Shown one piece after another: positions 25,391 to 33,318 of a stretch of 40,976 nucleotides of DNA. Where the stretch lies: contig JAFARE010000036.1 of NCBI GenBank assembly GCA_019245575.1, forward strand, positions 1-40,976, read 5' to 3'. The notes under the pieces were generated by a model. That model made no database searches. It was not told where the DNA came from and saw only the letters and a program-made list of their open reading frames with translations. Origin of the DNA: Candidatus Dormiibacterota bacterium (GTDB lineage Bacteria; Chloroflexota; Dormibacteria; Aeolococcales; Aeolococcaceae). The position numbers were made by a program, and so were the translations under genes. Each line of letters starts with the position of its first letter. Position 1 is the first letter of the stretch.

Positions 25391-25424
25391 TGGCAGGCCA
25401 CGGCAGACGAGAGGAGTGACACCG

Positions 25425-25748
25425 ATGGCGACGGCAGCAGAACTGTTCGGCGACCTGCAGGAGCGGCTTCGCTCTGAGCCCGAGCGGACGCGCGGCGTCA
25501 CCGCCACGTATCAGTTCGTGCTCACGGGTGAGGGCGGCGGCGAGTGGCTGCTCGAGGCCGCGGACGGGACGGCCACGGTGCGCGAAGGGCGCGTTGAGTC
25601 GCCCCAGGTGACTGTGACCATGACCGCTGACGACTACATCGGGATGGCGAGCGGACAGCTGTCGGGGCAGGACCTGTTCTTCGCCGGCCGCATGCGGGTG
25701 GTCGGTGACCAGTTTCTGGCGATGAAGCTTGGGGAGATGACGCGATGA
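25425..25748 (+). CDS. SCP2 sterol-binding-domain protein, copy 1
   Basis: A 107-residue stand-alone SCP2 domain: LFGDLQERLRSEPERTRGVTATYQFVLTG at the start, the GGGEWLLEAADGTATVREG strand pair, then VTMTADDYIGMASGQLSGQDLFFAGRMRVVGD. The fold has a hydrophobic tunnel that binds lipids and sterols. ATG 25425 is taken since GAGGAG lies 8 bases upstream and overlaps an in-frame GTG. It overlaps the HsaA-like monooxygenase by 4 bases, so it may present hydrophobic substrate to it. A close paralogue is at 30607 on the other strand. Confidence 0.85.
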   Translation: MATAAELFGDLQERLRSEPERTRGVTATYQFVLTGEGGGEWLLEAADGTATVREGRVESPQVTVTMTADDYIGMASGQLSGQDLFFAGRMRVVGDQFLAMKLGEMTR

Positions 25749-26935
25749 CCGTGACGCAGGCGACGCCGGCGGACAGCTCCATGCACGACGTGCTGGAGCA
25801 AGCCAGAGCCCTCGTGCCAACCCTTCGCGACAGAGCCGCCGCGACCGAGGAACGCAGGAGCCTGCTCCCCGAGACGGTCGCTGACATGAAGGCCGCGGGC
25901 ATCTTCCGGATCACGCAACCTCGCACATGGGGCGGCCTCGAGCTCGGCTTCGACGCGCTCGCCGACGCTGCCTACGAGCTCGGACGCGGCGACGGCTCGG
26001 CCGGATGGGTGTCCGTGGTGCTCAACGGCGGTTGGTTCCTCGCGTCGTTTCCCGAGCAGGCAGCCGCGGACGTTTGGGGCAAGGATGGCAGCATCTTGGT
26101 CGGTGGCGTGCTGGCGCCCAGCCCCACGGTGTCGCGCGTTGACGGTGGCTGGACCATCAGCGGTCGCTGGCCCTACTCGAGCGGCATCGACCATTGCTCG
26201 TGGAACATCGTGAGCTGCTTCGAGTTCCGCGAGGGCGGGCCCCCCGATGCGCGGCTGTTTCTCGTGCCCGCGTCCGACTACACGGTCGAGGACACGTGGT
26301 TCACGCTGGGGCTGCGCGGCACGGGCAGCAAGACCACCGTGATCAAGGACGTGTTCGTGCCCGAGCACCGCACGCTGCTCCTCGGAGACCTGCGCGAGGG
26401 CAGGGGCCCGGGGACGGCGGTGAACACGAATCCGTTCTACCGTGTGCCCTTCGGCATCTTCTTCTCGCTCTCGATCGCGTCGCCCATCGCCGGCGCGGCA
26501 CAGGGTGGCCTGGAGCTGTGGCGCGAAACCAGCCGCGACCGGCGCGCGCCCGACGGCAGCCGCGTCACCGACCAGCCGACACTCCGCGCGATCTATGCGG
26601 AATCCGCCGCCGAGATCGACTGCGCCCGGCTCCTCCTGCGTCGCGACTTCGACGATGCGCTGGAGATGGTGCAGGCCGGCCACATTCCGACATCTGAGGA
26701 GCGCGCTCGAAGCTGGCGTGACGGAGCGTACGCGGTGCGTCTGTGCGAACGCGCCCTCGACCGGCTGTTCGAGGCGGCGGGCGGACGCGTGTTGCAGGAG
26801 GGCGACCCGTTCCAGCGGACCTGGCGAGACGTGCACACCGCCTCGTCACACATCGCCATGCGCTGGGTGGACGCCGCCGACCGCTTCGGGCGCATGGACT
26901 TCGGATATGGACCGCCCAACCCCTTCTTCCACTGA
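25745..26935 (+). CDS. HsaA-like flavin-dependent monooxygenase, copy 2
   Basis: A 396-residue paralogue of the protein at 2042-3229, of the acyl-CoA-dehydrogenase fold and two-component monooxygenase type. Shared landmarks are ERRSLLPETVADMKAAGIFRI, WPYSSGIDHCSWNIV, LGLRGTGSKTT, RTWRDVHTASSHIAMRW and the NPFFH end. It likely hydroxylates a phenol or hydrophobic ring substrate using reduced flavin from the reductase at 16186. ATG 25745 overlaps the SCP2 stop, so SCP2 and oxygenase are probably made together. The acyl-CoA-dehydrogenase alternative is less likely given the HsaA-like termini. Confidence 0.8.
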   Translation: MTVTQATPADSSMHDVLEQARALVPTLRDRAAATEERRSLLPETVADMKAAGIFRITQPRTWGGLELGFDALADAAYELGRGDGSAGWVSVVLNGGWFLASFPEQAAADVWGKDGSILVGGVLAPSPTVSRVDGGWTISGRWPYSSGIDHCSWNIVSCFEFREGGPPDARLFLVPASDYTVEDTWFTLGLRGTGSKTTVIKDVFVPEHRTLLLGDLREGRGPGTAVNTNPFYRVPFGIFFSLSIASPIAGAAQGGLELWRETSRDRRAPDGSRVTDQPTLRAIYAESAAEIDCARLLLRRDFDDALEMVQAGHIPTSEERARSWRDGAYAVRLCERALDRLFEAAGGRVLQEGDPFQRTWRDVHTASSHIAMRWVDAADRFGRMDFGYGPPNPFFH

Positions 26936-26981
26936 CATGAGCGTGATACGAGCGGACTGATGTGAGCGATCCAGGGACGCC

Positions 26982-28085
26982 ATGACGACGATGCTCGCGG
27001 CACGCGCGCACCCGGGCGAGCAGTTCTTCCGGCTCGAGCAGGTGGACATCCCGGCGCCGGCCGCTCACGAGGTCGTGGTGCGGGTGCGCGCCGCCAGCGT
27101 CACGCGCGGCCTCCTGGCCCTCTGGTACTTCACGCCGTACATCGAGCTGCCGTCCACATTGGGACACGAGGCCGCCGGTGAGGTCGCCGCGGTGGGGCCC
27201 GGGGTCACCGGCCTCAGGGAGGGCCAGCGAGTGCTCGTGCACAGCGCACTCACGTGCGGCATCTGCCGCGCGTGCCTGGCGGGTGACGACACGCTCTGCG
27301 AGAACCTCTCCGTCATGGGATATGGCCTGTACGGCGAGGGCGGGCGTGACCGGTACCGCCGCTACAAGGATGGTGGCCTGGCCGAGTACATGCTGGTGCC
27401 GGCGCTCAACGTGTCGCTCCTGCCTGACAGCGTCTCCTTCGATGTTGCCGCCAAGATCGGCACGATCGCGGGATCGCTGGGCGCGCTCCGCGCAACGTGT
27501 CCCCAAGCGGGCGACAGCCTCGCGGTGGTTGCCGCCACCGGCGCCGCGGGAACCGCGGCGGTGCTCTGCGCGCCGCTGCTCGGGCTCGATCCCGTGATCG
27601 CCGTGTCGCGCACGCCGGACTCTCTGCGCCGCACCGCGCAGGTCACCGGCGATCATCTGGTGAGCGTCGCCACCAGCGAGCTCGACGCGGACTGGACCGA
27701 GCGCGGGAAGCTGACGCAGCGGCTGCAGCAGCTCAGCGGCGACGGCGGCCTCGACGCGGTGGTCGACTTCATGCCCCTGGGACTCGACGAGACGGTGCAG
27801 GCCATCGAAGCCCTGCGGCCCGGCGGACGGGCGGTGCTGGTGGGGGGCAACCAGGTGCGCCTGCCGCTCGCCTACGGGCAGCTGATGCGGAATCAGTGGA
27901 GCGTGCGGGGATTCCGCGGGACGCCTCGCGCCGCGGAGCGCGAGGTGCTGCAGCACATCGCCGCAGGAACCATCGACCCCACGCCGCTGATCACGCACCG
28001 CTACCCGCTGCGGGATGTCAACGACGCGGTGCGGCGCGTGCACAACCGCGAGGACTCCCCCCTGTTCGTGGTGATCAACCCATGA
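26982..28085 (+). CDS. Zinc-type medium-chain alcohol dehydrogenase-like protein, copy 1, atypical active site
   Basis: A 367-residue medium-chain dehydrogenase. The GroES-like domain has TLGHEAAGEVAAVGPGV and the four structural-zinc cysteines in CGICRACLAGDDTLC. The Rossmann part has VVAATGAAGTAAVL around 180-195. The catalytic Cys usually found near residue 40 (in a C-G/H-x-D context) is Thr in ASVTRGLLALW, so the catalytic zinc site looks altered while His of GHE is kept. The paralogue at 32075 has the same TRG replacement. It may reduce or isomerise a substrate without a normal catalytic zinc. ATG 26982 is 46 bases after the monooxygenase stop. Confidence 0.8.
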   Translation: MTTMLAARAHPGEQFFRLEQVDIPAPAAHEVVVRVRAASVTRGLLALWYFTPYIELPSTLGHEAAGEVAAVGPGVTGLREGQRVLVHSALTCGICRACLAGDDTLCENLSVMGYGLYGEGGRDRYRRYKDGGLAEYMLVPALNVSLLPDSVSFDVAAKIGTIAGSLGALRATCPQAGDSLAVVAATGAAGTAAVLCAPLLGLDPVIAVSRTPDSLRRTAQVTGDHLVSVATSELDADWTERGKLTQRLQQLSGDGGLDAVVDFMPLGLDETVQAIEALRPGGRAVLVGGNQVRLPLAYGQLMRNQWSVRGFRGTPRAAEREVLQHIAAGTIDPTPLITHRYPLRDVNDAVRRVHNREDSPLFVVINP

Positions 28086-28116
28086 CGGCAGCAACCGCAC
28101 ACGGAGGATGGCCCAC

Positions 28117-28785
28117 ATGACGTCGCATGGAAACGAGGGGTTCAGGGGACGCGTCAGGCCGCGGCGCCGGCTCGCCGCGGCGACGAAGCTGCTCGGCGTG
28201 CTGGGCGTGCTGACGCTGGCAGCATGCGGAAGCAGCAGCACCACGGGCGGCAGCTCGGCCTCATCGCCCACCCCCGACCTGCACAACTACGAGGGGCCCG
28301 GCATCCACAACGAATACGTCGATGTCGAGCCGCACGACAACCTCACCGACGGGCAGACGGTGATGGTCTCCGGGCTGCACTTCATGCCCAACCTCGAGAT
28401 CGCCTTCAACATGTGCAAGCTCGTCACCCGCGGCTACAGCGACTGCGACCCGACCACCACGGTCATGAACAAGGCGAAGACGGACGCGCAGGGCAACTTC
28501 CCGGCCACGCCATACAAGGTCACGGAACATGTCGCATTTCCCTCGTCGCTCAACAAGCCGATCGACTGCGGGGCCAACATGTGCTCGGTCGGCGTCGGTG
28601 ACGTCGGAGGCAAGACGGCCGGCTCTCACTGCGTCGGCTTCGGGGGCCCCTGCTCGCCTGAGCCCGGCAACAGCCCGCTGGCGCTGGTGCCGGCATTCCC
28701 CGTGGGCGCGCTCGCCTTCGTGGTGCCGGTCGGGCTGATACAGCGTTGGATCGGCCGGCGCCGGGAGCGGCGCCGGCAGGCATGA
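28117..28785 (+). CDS. Neocarzinostatin-like lipoprotein 2, single domain, C-terminal anchor
   Basis: A 222-residue exported protein. The signal peptide ends in a good lipobox (TLAACGSS), followed by a Ser/Thr-rich stretch. One NCS-like domain (about 65-185) has NLTDGQTVMVSGLHF, MCKLVTRGYSDCDP with a Cys-x9-Cys spacing equal to neocarzinostatin, and IDCGANMCSVGVGD with Cys-x4-Cys, again equal to neocarzinostatin. A C-terminal helix (ALVPAFPVGALAFVVPVGL) is followed by a strongly basic tail, so it may be doubly membrane-attached. ATG 28117 has GGAGG 9 bases upstream. Its stop overlaps the ATG of solute-binding paralogue 2 (ATGA), so the two are co-translated, which argues that they work together. 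Confidence 0.7.
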   Translation: MTSHGNEGFRGRVRPRRRLAAATKLLGVLGVLTLAACGSSSTTGGSSASSPTPDLHNYEGPGIHNEYVDVEPHDNLTDGQTVMVSGLHFMPNLEIAFNMCKLVTRGYSDCDPTTTVMNKAKTDAQGNFPATPYKVTEHVAFPSSLNKPIDCGANMCSVGVGDVGGKTAGSHCVGFGGPCSPEPGNSPLALVPAFPVGALAFVVPVGLIQRWIGRRRERRRQA

Positions 28786-29909
28786 ATCCTCGCGCGGCTG
28801 TCGCTGCGCTCGCCGTCGCGATCGTCGTGCCTGTCGCGGGCTGCGACGGTCAATCCACGACGGGACAGCCGGCGGCCGCGCTCACCCCGTACCTGCGCCA
28901 GCTGGTCGCGCAGGCGCAGAAGGAGGGCGAGCTCGACCTCATCTATGCGAGCGGCGACACGACCGACGAGATCAATGCGTGGCGCGACGGTTTCAACCGC
29001 TACTACGGCCTGTCGCTCAACATCGTTCCCGATGCGAGCCCCCTGATGCCCGCGAACGCCACGCGCGTGCTGCAGGAGTATCAGGCGCACCGCCCCGCCA
29101 GCACCGATGTGTACTTCGGGGTTTCGGTCTTCGTGCTCGAGCTCGAGCAGGCCGGCGCCGCGCTGACCGGCTCGCTGCACGACCTGCCCAACGTCAGCGG
29201 CTTGACGGAAGACGGCGACACCACGGTGCGGCTGGCTGCGCTCCCCTCCGGGATCATGTACAACAGCGACCGGGTCAAGGGCGCGAACGTCCCCCACTCG
29301 CTCGACGACGTGCTGTCCGAGCCCTCCGGCATCCGCATCGCCAGCTCGCCCTACGCGGGAACGCTAGCAGCACTCCCGGAATTCCGCGGCGTCGACCAGG
29401 CGATCACCTACGCGGTGCACCTGTCGAAGAAGCTCAAGGGCCTGTTCGGGTGCGGCGAGGAGTCGCGGCTTGTGACAGGCGAGTTCGACATGTTCGTGAC
29501 GGACTGCGGCGACAGCGCCGGCCGCCGCCTCGCGGCGCAGGGCGCGCCGATCGCCGAGTCGTTTCCCACCGACGGCAGCGTGCTGAACTCCTGGTACCTG
29601 GTGATCCCGCGCAACGCGGCCCACCCGGCGGCCGCCCGGCTCTGGATCAACTATCTGCTGTCGCGTGAGGCGCAGGATGTTCTGTTCAAGTACGACCTGG
29701 TGGACAACCCGTCTGTTTCCGGCTCACAGCTGGCGGCGCTCATCAGCGCGGACCAGGCCAAGGGGGTGATGTTCCGCCCCTCCGACATGAACGCGGCGCG
29801 CGCAGATGCGCCCTTTGCGCAGGCGGGCACGTGCGTGCAGGCGATCATCAACAACCAGGTCTCGGATCCCTCGTGCGCACCCTATCGAAGCGTGATTGCC
29901 GAGGCATGA
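28782..29909 (+). CDS. Solute-binding lipoprotein of an ABC importer, paralogue 2
   Basis: A 375-residue lipoprotein with a short signal peptide and a clear lipobox (VAGC-DGQ). It shares with the other two paralogues FNRYYGLSL, STDVYFGVSVF, SGIMYNSDRVKG, YAGTLAALP, LFGCGEESRLVTGEFDMFVTDCGDSA, ARLWINYLLSREAQDVL and CVQAIINNQVSDPSC. It carries the same two Cys pairs. It is directly coupled to the NCS-like lipoprotein gene upstream and to the aldolase gene downstream (both 4-base overlaps). It would pass a ligand to the permease at 34482. Confidence 0.8.
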   Translation: MNPRAAVAALAVAIVVPVAGCDGQSTTGQPAAALTPYLRQLVAQAQKEGELDLIYASGDTTDEINAWRDGFNRYYGLSLNIVPDASPLMPANATRVLQEYQAHRPASTDVYFGVSVFVLELEQAGAALTGSLHDLPNVSGLTEDGDTTVRLAALPSGIMYNSDRVKGANVPHSLDDVLSEPSGIRIASSPYAGTLAALPEFRGVDQAITYAVHLSKKLKGLFGCGEESRLVTGEFDMFVTDCGDSAGRRLAAQGAPIAESFPTDGSVLNSWYLVIPRNAAHPAAARLWINYLLSREAQDVLFKYDLVDNPSVSGSQLAALISADQAKGVMFRPSDMNAARADAPFAQAGTCVQAIINNQVSDPSCAPYRSVIAEA

Positions 29910-30604
29910 TGACCGAGCCCCGCGCCGACCCCGTGCTCCTCGGCGAGCCGGCGGAGCTCTGCCAGCTGGGAGCGTTGATCCTCTGGCGAGAGCTTCGCGA
30001 TGTGTGGGGCCATGTGTCGTGCAGGCTCGGCGAGGACGGGAGCTTCGCGCTGGCCACTGTGCGATGGCGCAACGCGGGCTTCGACGAGCCGGTGATGGTC
30101 TTCGGCGCGGACGGGCGGCCGCGTGACGACGGCCCGGTTCCCGTCGAGCTGCCGATACACACCGAGATGTACCGCAACCGGCCGGACGTCGGGGCCGTTG
30201 TCCACGCGCATCCGCACGCGGCGGTCGCGCTGAGCGCGGCCGGCGCCACGGTGCGAGCCATCACGCAGCAGTCGGTGATCTTCGGCGACGGCGTGCCGCT
30301 CCTCCCCGGCCACTTCGTCGACAGCGCGGAGCTCGGCGCCGAGCTCGCCGAGTCGATGGAGGGACACGGCGCGGCGCTGCAGCGCGGCCATGGCGCCGTG
30401 TGCACCGGGCCCACGCTTGCCGCGGCAGTGACGGCCATGCTCTACCTCGAGCAGACGGCACAGCAGCTGCTCTGGGCGGGCACCGCCGGCGGCGCCGCGC
30501 CGCTGCCCGGCGCGCTCCGCGCGCATGCGCTGCACCGCCGCGGCGTCAGTGATGTCCTCTGGCGTCAGCTGGTCGACGAGGTCAAGCGCGAGCGGTGGCG
30601 GTGA
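29906..30604 (+). CDS. Class II aldolase/adducin-family protein, copy 2
   Basis: A 232-residue class II aldolase-fold protein with VWGHVSCRL near 35-45 and the zinc motif AVVHAHPHAAVALSAAG around residues 95-110. A later His in QRGHGAVCTG completes the pattern. It probably acts as an aldolase or decarboxylase on a small hydroxy-keto acid. Two ATG codons in tandem at 29906 and 29909 overlap the preceding stop. It ends 2 bases from the convergent SCP2 gene and closes the long operon that begins at 21254. It is clearly divergent from the copy at 20482. Confidence 0.75.
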   Translation: MMTEPRADPVLLGEPAELCQLGALILWRELRDVWGHVSCRLGEDGSFALATVRWRNAGFDEPVMVFGADGRPRDDGPVPVELPIHTEMYRNRPDVGAVVHAHPHAAVALSAAGATVRAITQQSVIFGDGVPLLPGHFVDSAELGAELAESMEGHGAALQRGHGAVCTGPTLAAAVTAMLYLEQTAQQLLWAGTAGGAAPLPGALRAHALHRRGVSDVLWRQLVDEVKRERWR

Positions 30605-30606
30605 GC

Positions 30607-30939
30607 CTAGTCGGCCAGGATCTGGCCGAGCTTCATGCCGAGGAAGCCGTCGCCCTCGACCTTCATGCGGCCGCTGAAGAACAGCTCCTGCCCCGGGACC
30701 TTCCCGGTCGCCAGCGCGACATAGTCCTCGACGGTCATCGTCTGCACGTTGTCGGGATTCTCGATGGTGCCCTTCCCCACCTCCGGCTTGCCGTCGGCGA
30801 TGCGCAGATACCACTCGCCGCCGCCCTCGCCGGTGAGGCGGAACTGGTACTTGGCGTTCATCCCCGCGGTGCGGTTGGGATCGCGCGCGAGCTTCTCCCC
30901 CATCTGACGGAACAGCTCGTCCGGCGTGGGATCCGTCAT
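30607..30939 (-). CDS. SCP2 sterol-binding-domain protein, copy 2
   Basis: A 110-residue stand-alone SCP2 domain closely related to the one at 25425: LTGEGGGEWYLRIADG, TMTVEDYVALATGKVPGQELFFSGRMKVEGDGFLGMKLG. It is likely a hydrophobic-ligand carrier in the cytoplasm. It is alone on the minus strand, convergent with the long operon and divergent from the Asp-box protein with an 81-base promoter gap. The separation from its paralogue and opposite orientation suggest rearrangement after duplication. Confidence 0.85.
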   Translation of the reverse strand: MTDPTPDELFRQMGEKLARDPNRTAGMNAKYQFRLTGEGGGEWYLRIADGKPEVGKGTIENPDNVQTMTVEDYVALATGKVPGQELFFSGRMKVEGDGFLGMKLGQILAD

Positions 30940-31020
30940 GCGTTGCCTCCCAGGAAGGATCGTTGTGCGGCCGATAATTATGCAGACTGAGCAAAGCGCA
31001 CGGAGAAGAAGGAGTCACTG

Positions 31021-32061
31021 ATGGCAGGCGACAAACGAGTGCTCATGCTGGGGACGGGCCACATCCCCATCGCCAAGGTCACCCAGGGCACACCGGGGTT
31101 GTATCGCGCCGAGGTCAACGGCAGCGCGCAGGTGCAGCGGATGTCGCTCAACGCGCGCGGCAACATCGCGGCGATCATCTTCGACGCGAGGGACCCGCAG
31201 CGGGTCTTCGTCGGCGCGGCGCGCGACGGCGTGTGGCGCAGCCTCGACGGCGGCGCCACGTGGCACCCGGTGCACGACGGCCTGCTGTACAAGGAGGTGT
31301 GGTCGCTGGTGCAGCATCCCAGCACCGGTGACCTGTACTGCGGCACCCAGCCCGCCGAGGTGTTCCGCAGCACGGACGGCGGCGACACCTGGAGCGAGTG
31401 CGAAGGCCTGCGGAACCTGCTCGACACCCACGACTGGTCGTTTCCGGGGCCGCCGTTCGTCGCGCACGTGAAGCACCTGTCAGTCACGGAGGCCGATCCG
31501 CAGCTCGTCTTCGGCGCTGTCGAGGAGGGCTGGCTCATCCGCAGCCGCGACGGCGGCAGCACGTGGCGCAACCTGAAGATCGGCACCGCGTTCGACTCGC
31601 ACACCGCGCACGTCATGCCGGATGACCCGAAGGTGATCGTCTCCACATCGGGCATCGGCATCTGCCGGAGCGAGGACGGGGGCGACAGCTTCGCCGATGC
31701 CAACACCGGGCTGCAGCAGCGATACATGGTGCACGTGGCGGTGCACCCGGATCGCCCCAAGGTCCTCTTCACCGCGGGCGCCGAGGTGCCCCCGCCGTTC
31801 TGGCAGCGACCCGACGGCGCCAACGCGGCGTTCTACCGCAGCAGCGACCAGGGCCGCTCCTGGGAGCCGCTGCACGGCGGGCTTCCCGATCACATGCACG
31901 CGGCGCCGCGTTGCATCGTGGCGGATCCCGTCGACCCGGAGACCGTCTACGTGGGCATGAGCGACGGCAAGGTGCTGGTGACGCACGACAGCGGTGACAC
32001 GTTCTCGACGCTGGTCGACGACGGATTGCCCGCGGTCACGTCCATCACGGTGAGCGCGTAG
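31021..32061 (+). CDS. Asp-box (BNR) beta-propeller protein, apparently cytoplasmic
   Basis: A 346-residue protein built of repeated beta-propeller blades. Six Asp-box motifs of form S-x-D-G-G-x-T-W are visible: SLDGGATW about 72, STDGGDTW about 117, SRDGGSTW about 175, SEDGGDSF about 217, SSDQGRSW about 275 and THDSGDTF about 321. This is the sialidase/sortilin/Ycf48-like propeller family. No signal peptide is present (MAGDKRVLMLGTGHIPIAK), unlike typical extracellular members. AAGGAG precedes the ATG well. The dehydrogenase copy 2 starts 13 bases after its stop. Function is unknown; Asp-box proteins can be glycosidases, lactonases or scaffolds. Confidence 0.8.
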   Translation: MAGDKRVLMLGTGHIPIAKVTQGTPGLYRAEVNGSAQVQRMSLNARGNIAAIIFDARDPQRVFVGAARDGVWRSLDGGATWHPVHDGLLYKEVWSLVQHPSTGDLYCGTQPAEVFRSTDGGDTWSECEGLRNLLDTHDWSFPGPPFVAHVKHLSVTEADPQLVFGAVEEGWLIRSRDGGSTWRNLKIGTAFDSHTAHVMPDDPKVIVSTSGIGICRSEDGGDSFADANTGLQQRYMVHVAVHPDRPKVLFTAGAEVPPPFWQRPDGANAAFYRSSDQGRSWEPLHGGLPDHMHAAPRCIVADPVDPETVYVGMSDGKVLVTHDSGDTFSTLVDDGLPAVTSITVSA

Positions 32062-32074
32062 GCAACACGCCGCG

Positions 32075-33214
32075 ATGACCGAGGCCCTGCCCGAGACGAT
32101 GCGCGCGGCGCGTGCCTACGCAGGCGAGCGCCACATGCGCGTGGAGCAGGTGCCCACGCCGCAACCCGGCGCGGGCGAGGTGCTGGTCCGCGTGCACACA
32201 GCCGGCCTGACGCGCGGGCTCATCGCTATGTGGTGGTTCACCAACACCATCACGCTGCCGGGCACGCTCGGTCACGACATCGCCGGAACGGTGGCGGCAG
32301 TGGGGCCCGATGTCGAGGCGTTCCGAGAAGGTGACCGAGTTTGGGTCAGCACTGCCCTCAACTGCGGCACGTGCGCGTCCTGTCTGGCGGGGCTGGACAA
32401 CATGTGCAGCGCGCTCGGGGTGATCGGGTATGCCCTCTACGCGGAGGGCGGGCGCGAACGGTACGAGCGCTACCACGACGGCGGTTTCGCGGAGTACGTC
32501 CTGGCGCCCGCGGCCAACCTCAACCGTCTGCCGGCGGAGGTCCCGCTGGAGATCGCCGGCAAGCTGGGGACGATCGCCGGCGGCCTGCGAGTCCTGCTGA
32601 CCGCCGGGACGGTCCCCGGCGGCACGCTCGCGGTCACCGCGGCCGGAGGCGCGACCGGCGCGGCCGTGGCGCGCCTGGCGCCGGTGCTCGGCTTCGCCCG
32701 GGTGATCGCGATCGCCCGCTCGCGCGGCGGGCTCGAGCGCCTCGCGGCCGGCCAGCCGGGTGACGTGGTGACGCTTGCGACCGACGAGCTGGGCGAAGGG
32801 TGGGAGACCGCCGGCGCCCTGACCGAGCGGATCCGTGAGGCCGCGGGCGGGGACGGCGTCGACGCGGCCGTCGACCTGATGCCGATGGGCACGGACGCGA
32901 CCGTGCAGCTGGTGCGCTCGCTTCGCCCCGGGGGTCACGCGGTGCTGATGGGCGGCAACCCGCAGTCCTTCACCCTCTCGTACCTCGACGTGATGCGCAA
33001 CCAGTGGACCCTGTCGGGCAACCGCGGTCACCGTCGCGGTGACGAGCTCGCCGTCGCCAACCTGATCGGGGCCGGGCTGCTGAAGGTCGACGACCTGCTG
33101 ACCCACACGTTTCCTCTCGACGGGGTCAACGACGCGATCGACCTGCTGATGTCCCGGGCCGGCCATCCCGGCATGGTCACGCTGCGCCCGCTGCCCGACG
33201 GCGCGCGAGTTTGA
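32075..33214 (+). CDS. Zinc-type medium-chain alcohol dehydrogenase-like protein, copy 2, atypical active site
   Basis: A 379-residue paralogue of the protein at 26982. It keeps TLGHDIAGTVAAVGPDV, the structural zinc cysteines in NCGTCASCLAGLDNMC, the Rossmann AAGGATGAAVARL segment and the LMGGNPQSF region. The same TRG (LTRGLIAMWWF) replaces the usual catalytic Cys, as in copy 1. Both therefore form a distinct subfamily. It follows the Asp-box gene closely. The last bases of the gene hold the TTGACA of the next promoter. Reaction and substrate are unknown. Confidence 0.8.
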   Translation: MTEALPETMRAARAYAGERHMRVEQVPTPQPGAGEVLVRVHTAGLTRGLIAMWWFTNTITLPGTLGHDIAGTVAAVGPDVEAFREGDRVWVSTALNCGTCASCLAGLDNMCSALGVIGYALYAEGGRERYERYHDGGFAEYVLAPAANLNRLPAEVPLEIAGKLGTIAGGLRVLLTAGTVPGGTLAVTAAGGATGAAVARLAPVLGFARVIAIARSRGGLERLAAGQPGDVVTLATDELGEGWETAGALTERIREAAGGDGVDAAVDLMPMGTDATVQLVRSLRPGGHAVLMGGNPQSFTLSYLDVMRNQWTLSGNRGHRRGDELAVANLIGAGLLKVDDLLTHTFPLDGVNDAIDLLMSRAGHPGMVTLRPLPDGARV

Positions 33215-33239
33215 CACTCCCCTCACCGCCGACTAAGCT
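33211..33239 (+). promoter_or_regulatory. Sigma70-like promoter of the ABC importer operon
   Basis: TTGACA at 33211-33216, a 17-base spacer and TAAGCT at 33234-33239. Transcription would start near 33246, immediately before the operator-like palindrome. Confidence 0.45.
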
Positions 33240-33248
33240 TCTCGCCTA

Positions 33249-33277
33249 GTGGGACTAGCGTCCCACTTTGTGGGATA
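33249..33277. promoter_or_regulatory. Operator palindrome GTGGGAC-TAGC-GTCCCAC plus a third half-site
   Basis: A perfect inverted repeat with 7-base arms and a 4-base spacer at 33249-33266, the same geometry as the palindrome at 16119. An overlapping third half-site CACTTTGTGGGATA (33264-33277) is nearly identical to CACTTTTTGGGAAT at 904-917. It sits just downstream of the promoter, as for a repressor. Confidence 0.6.
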
Positions 33278-33318
33278 GCGACGCAGGCCAGCGCTGAGGG
33301 GACTGGAGGTCCGGAGAG

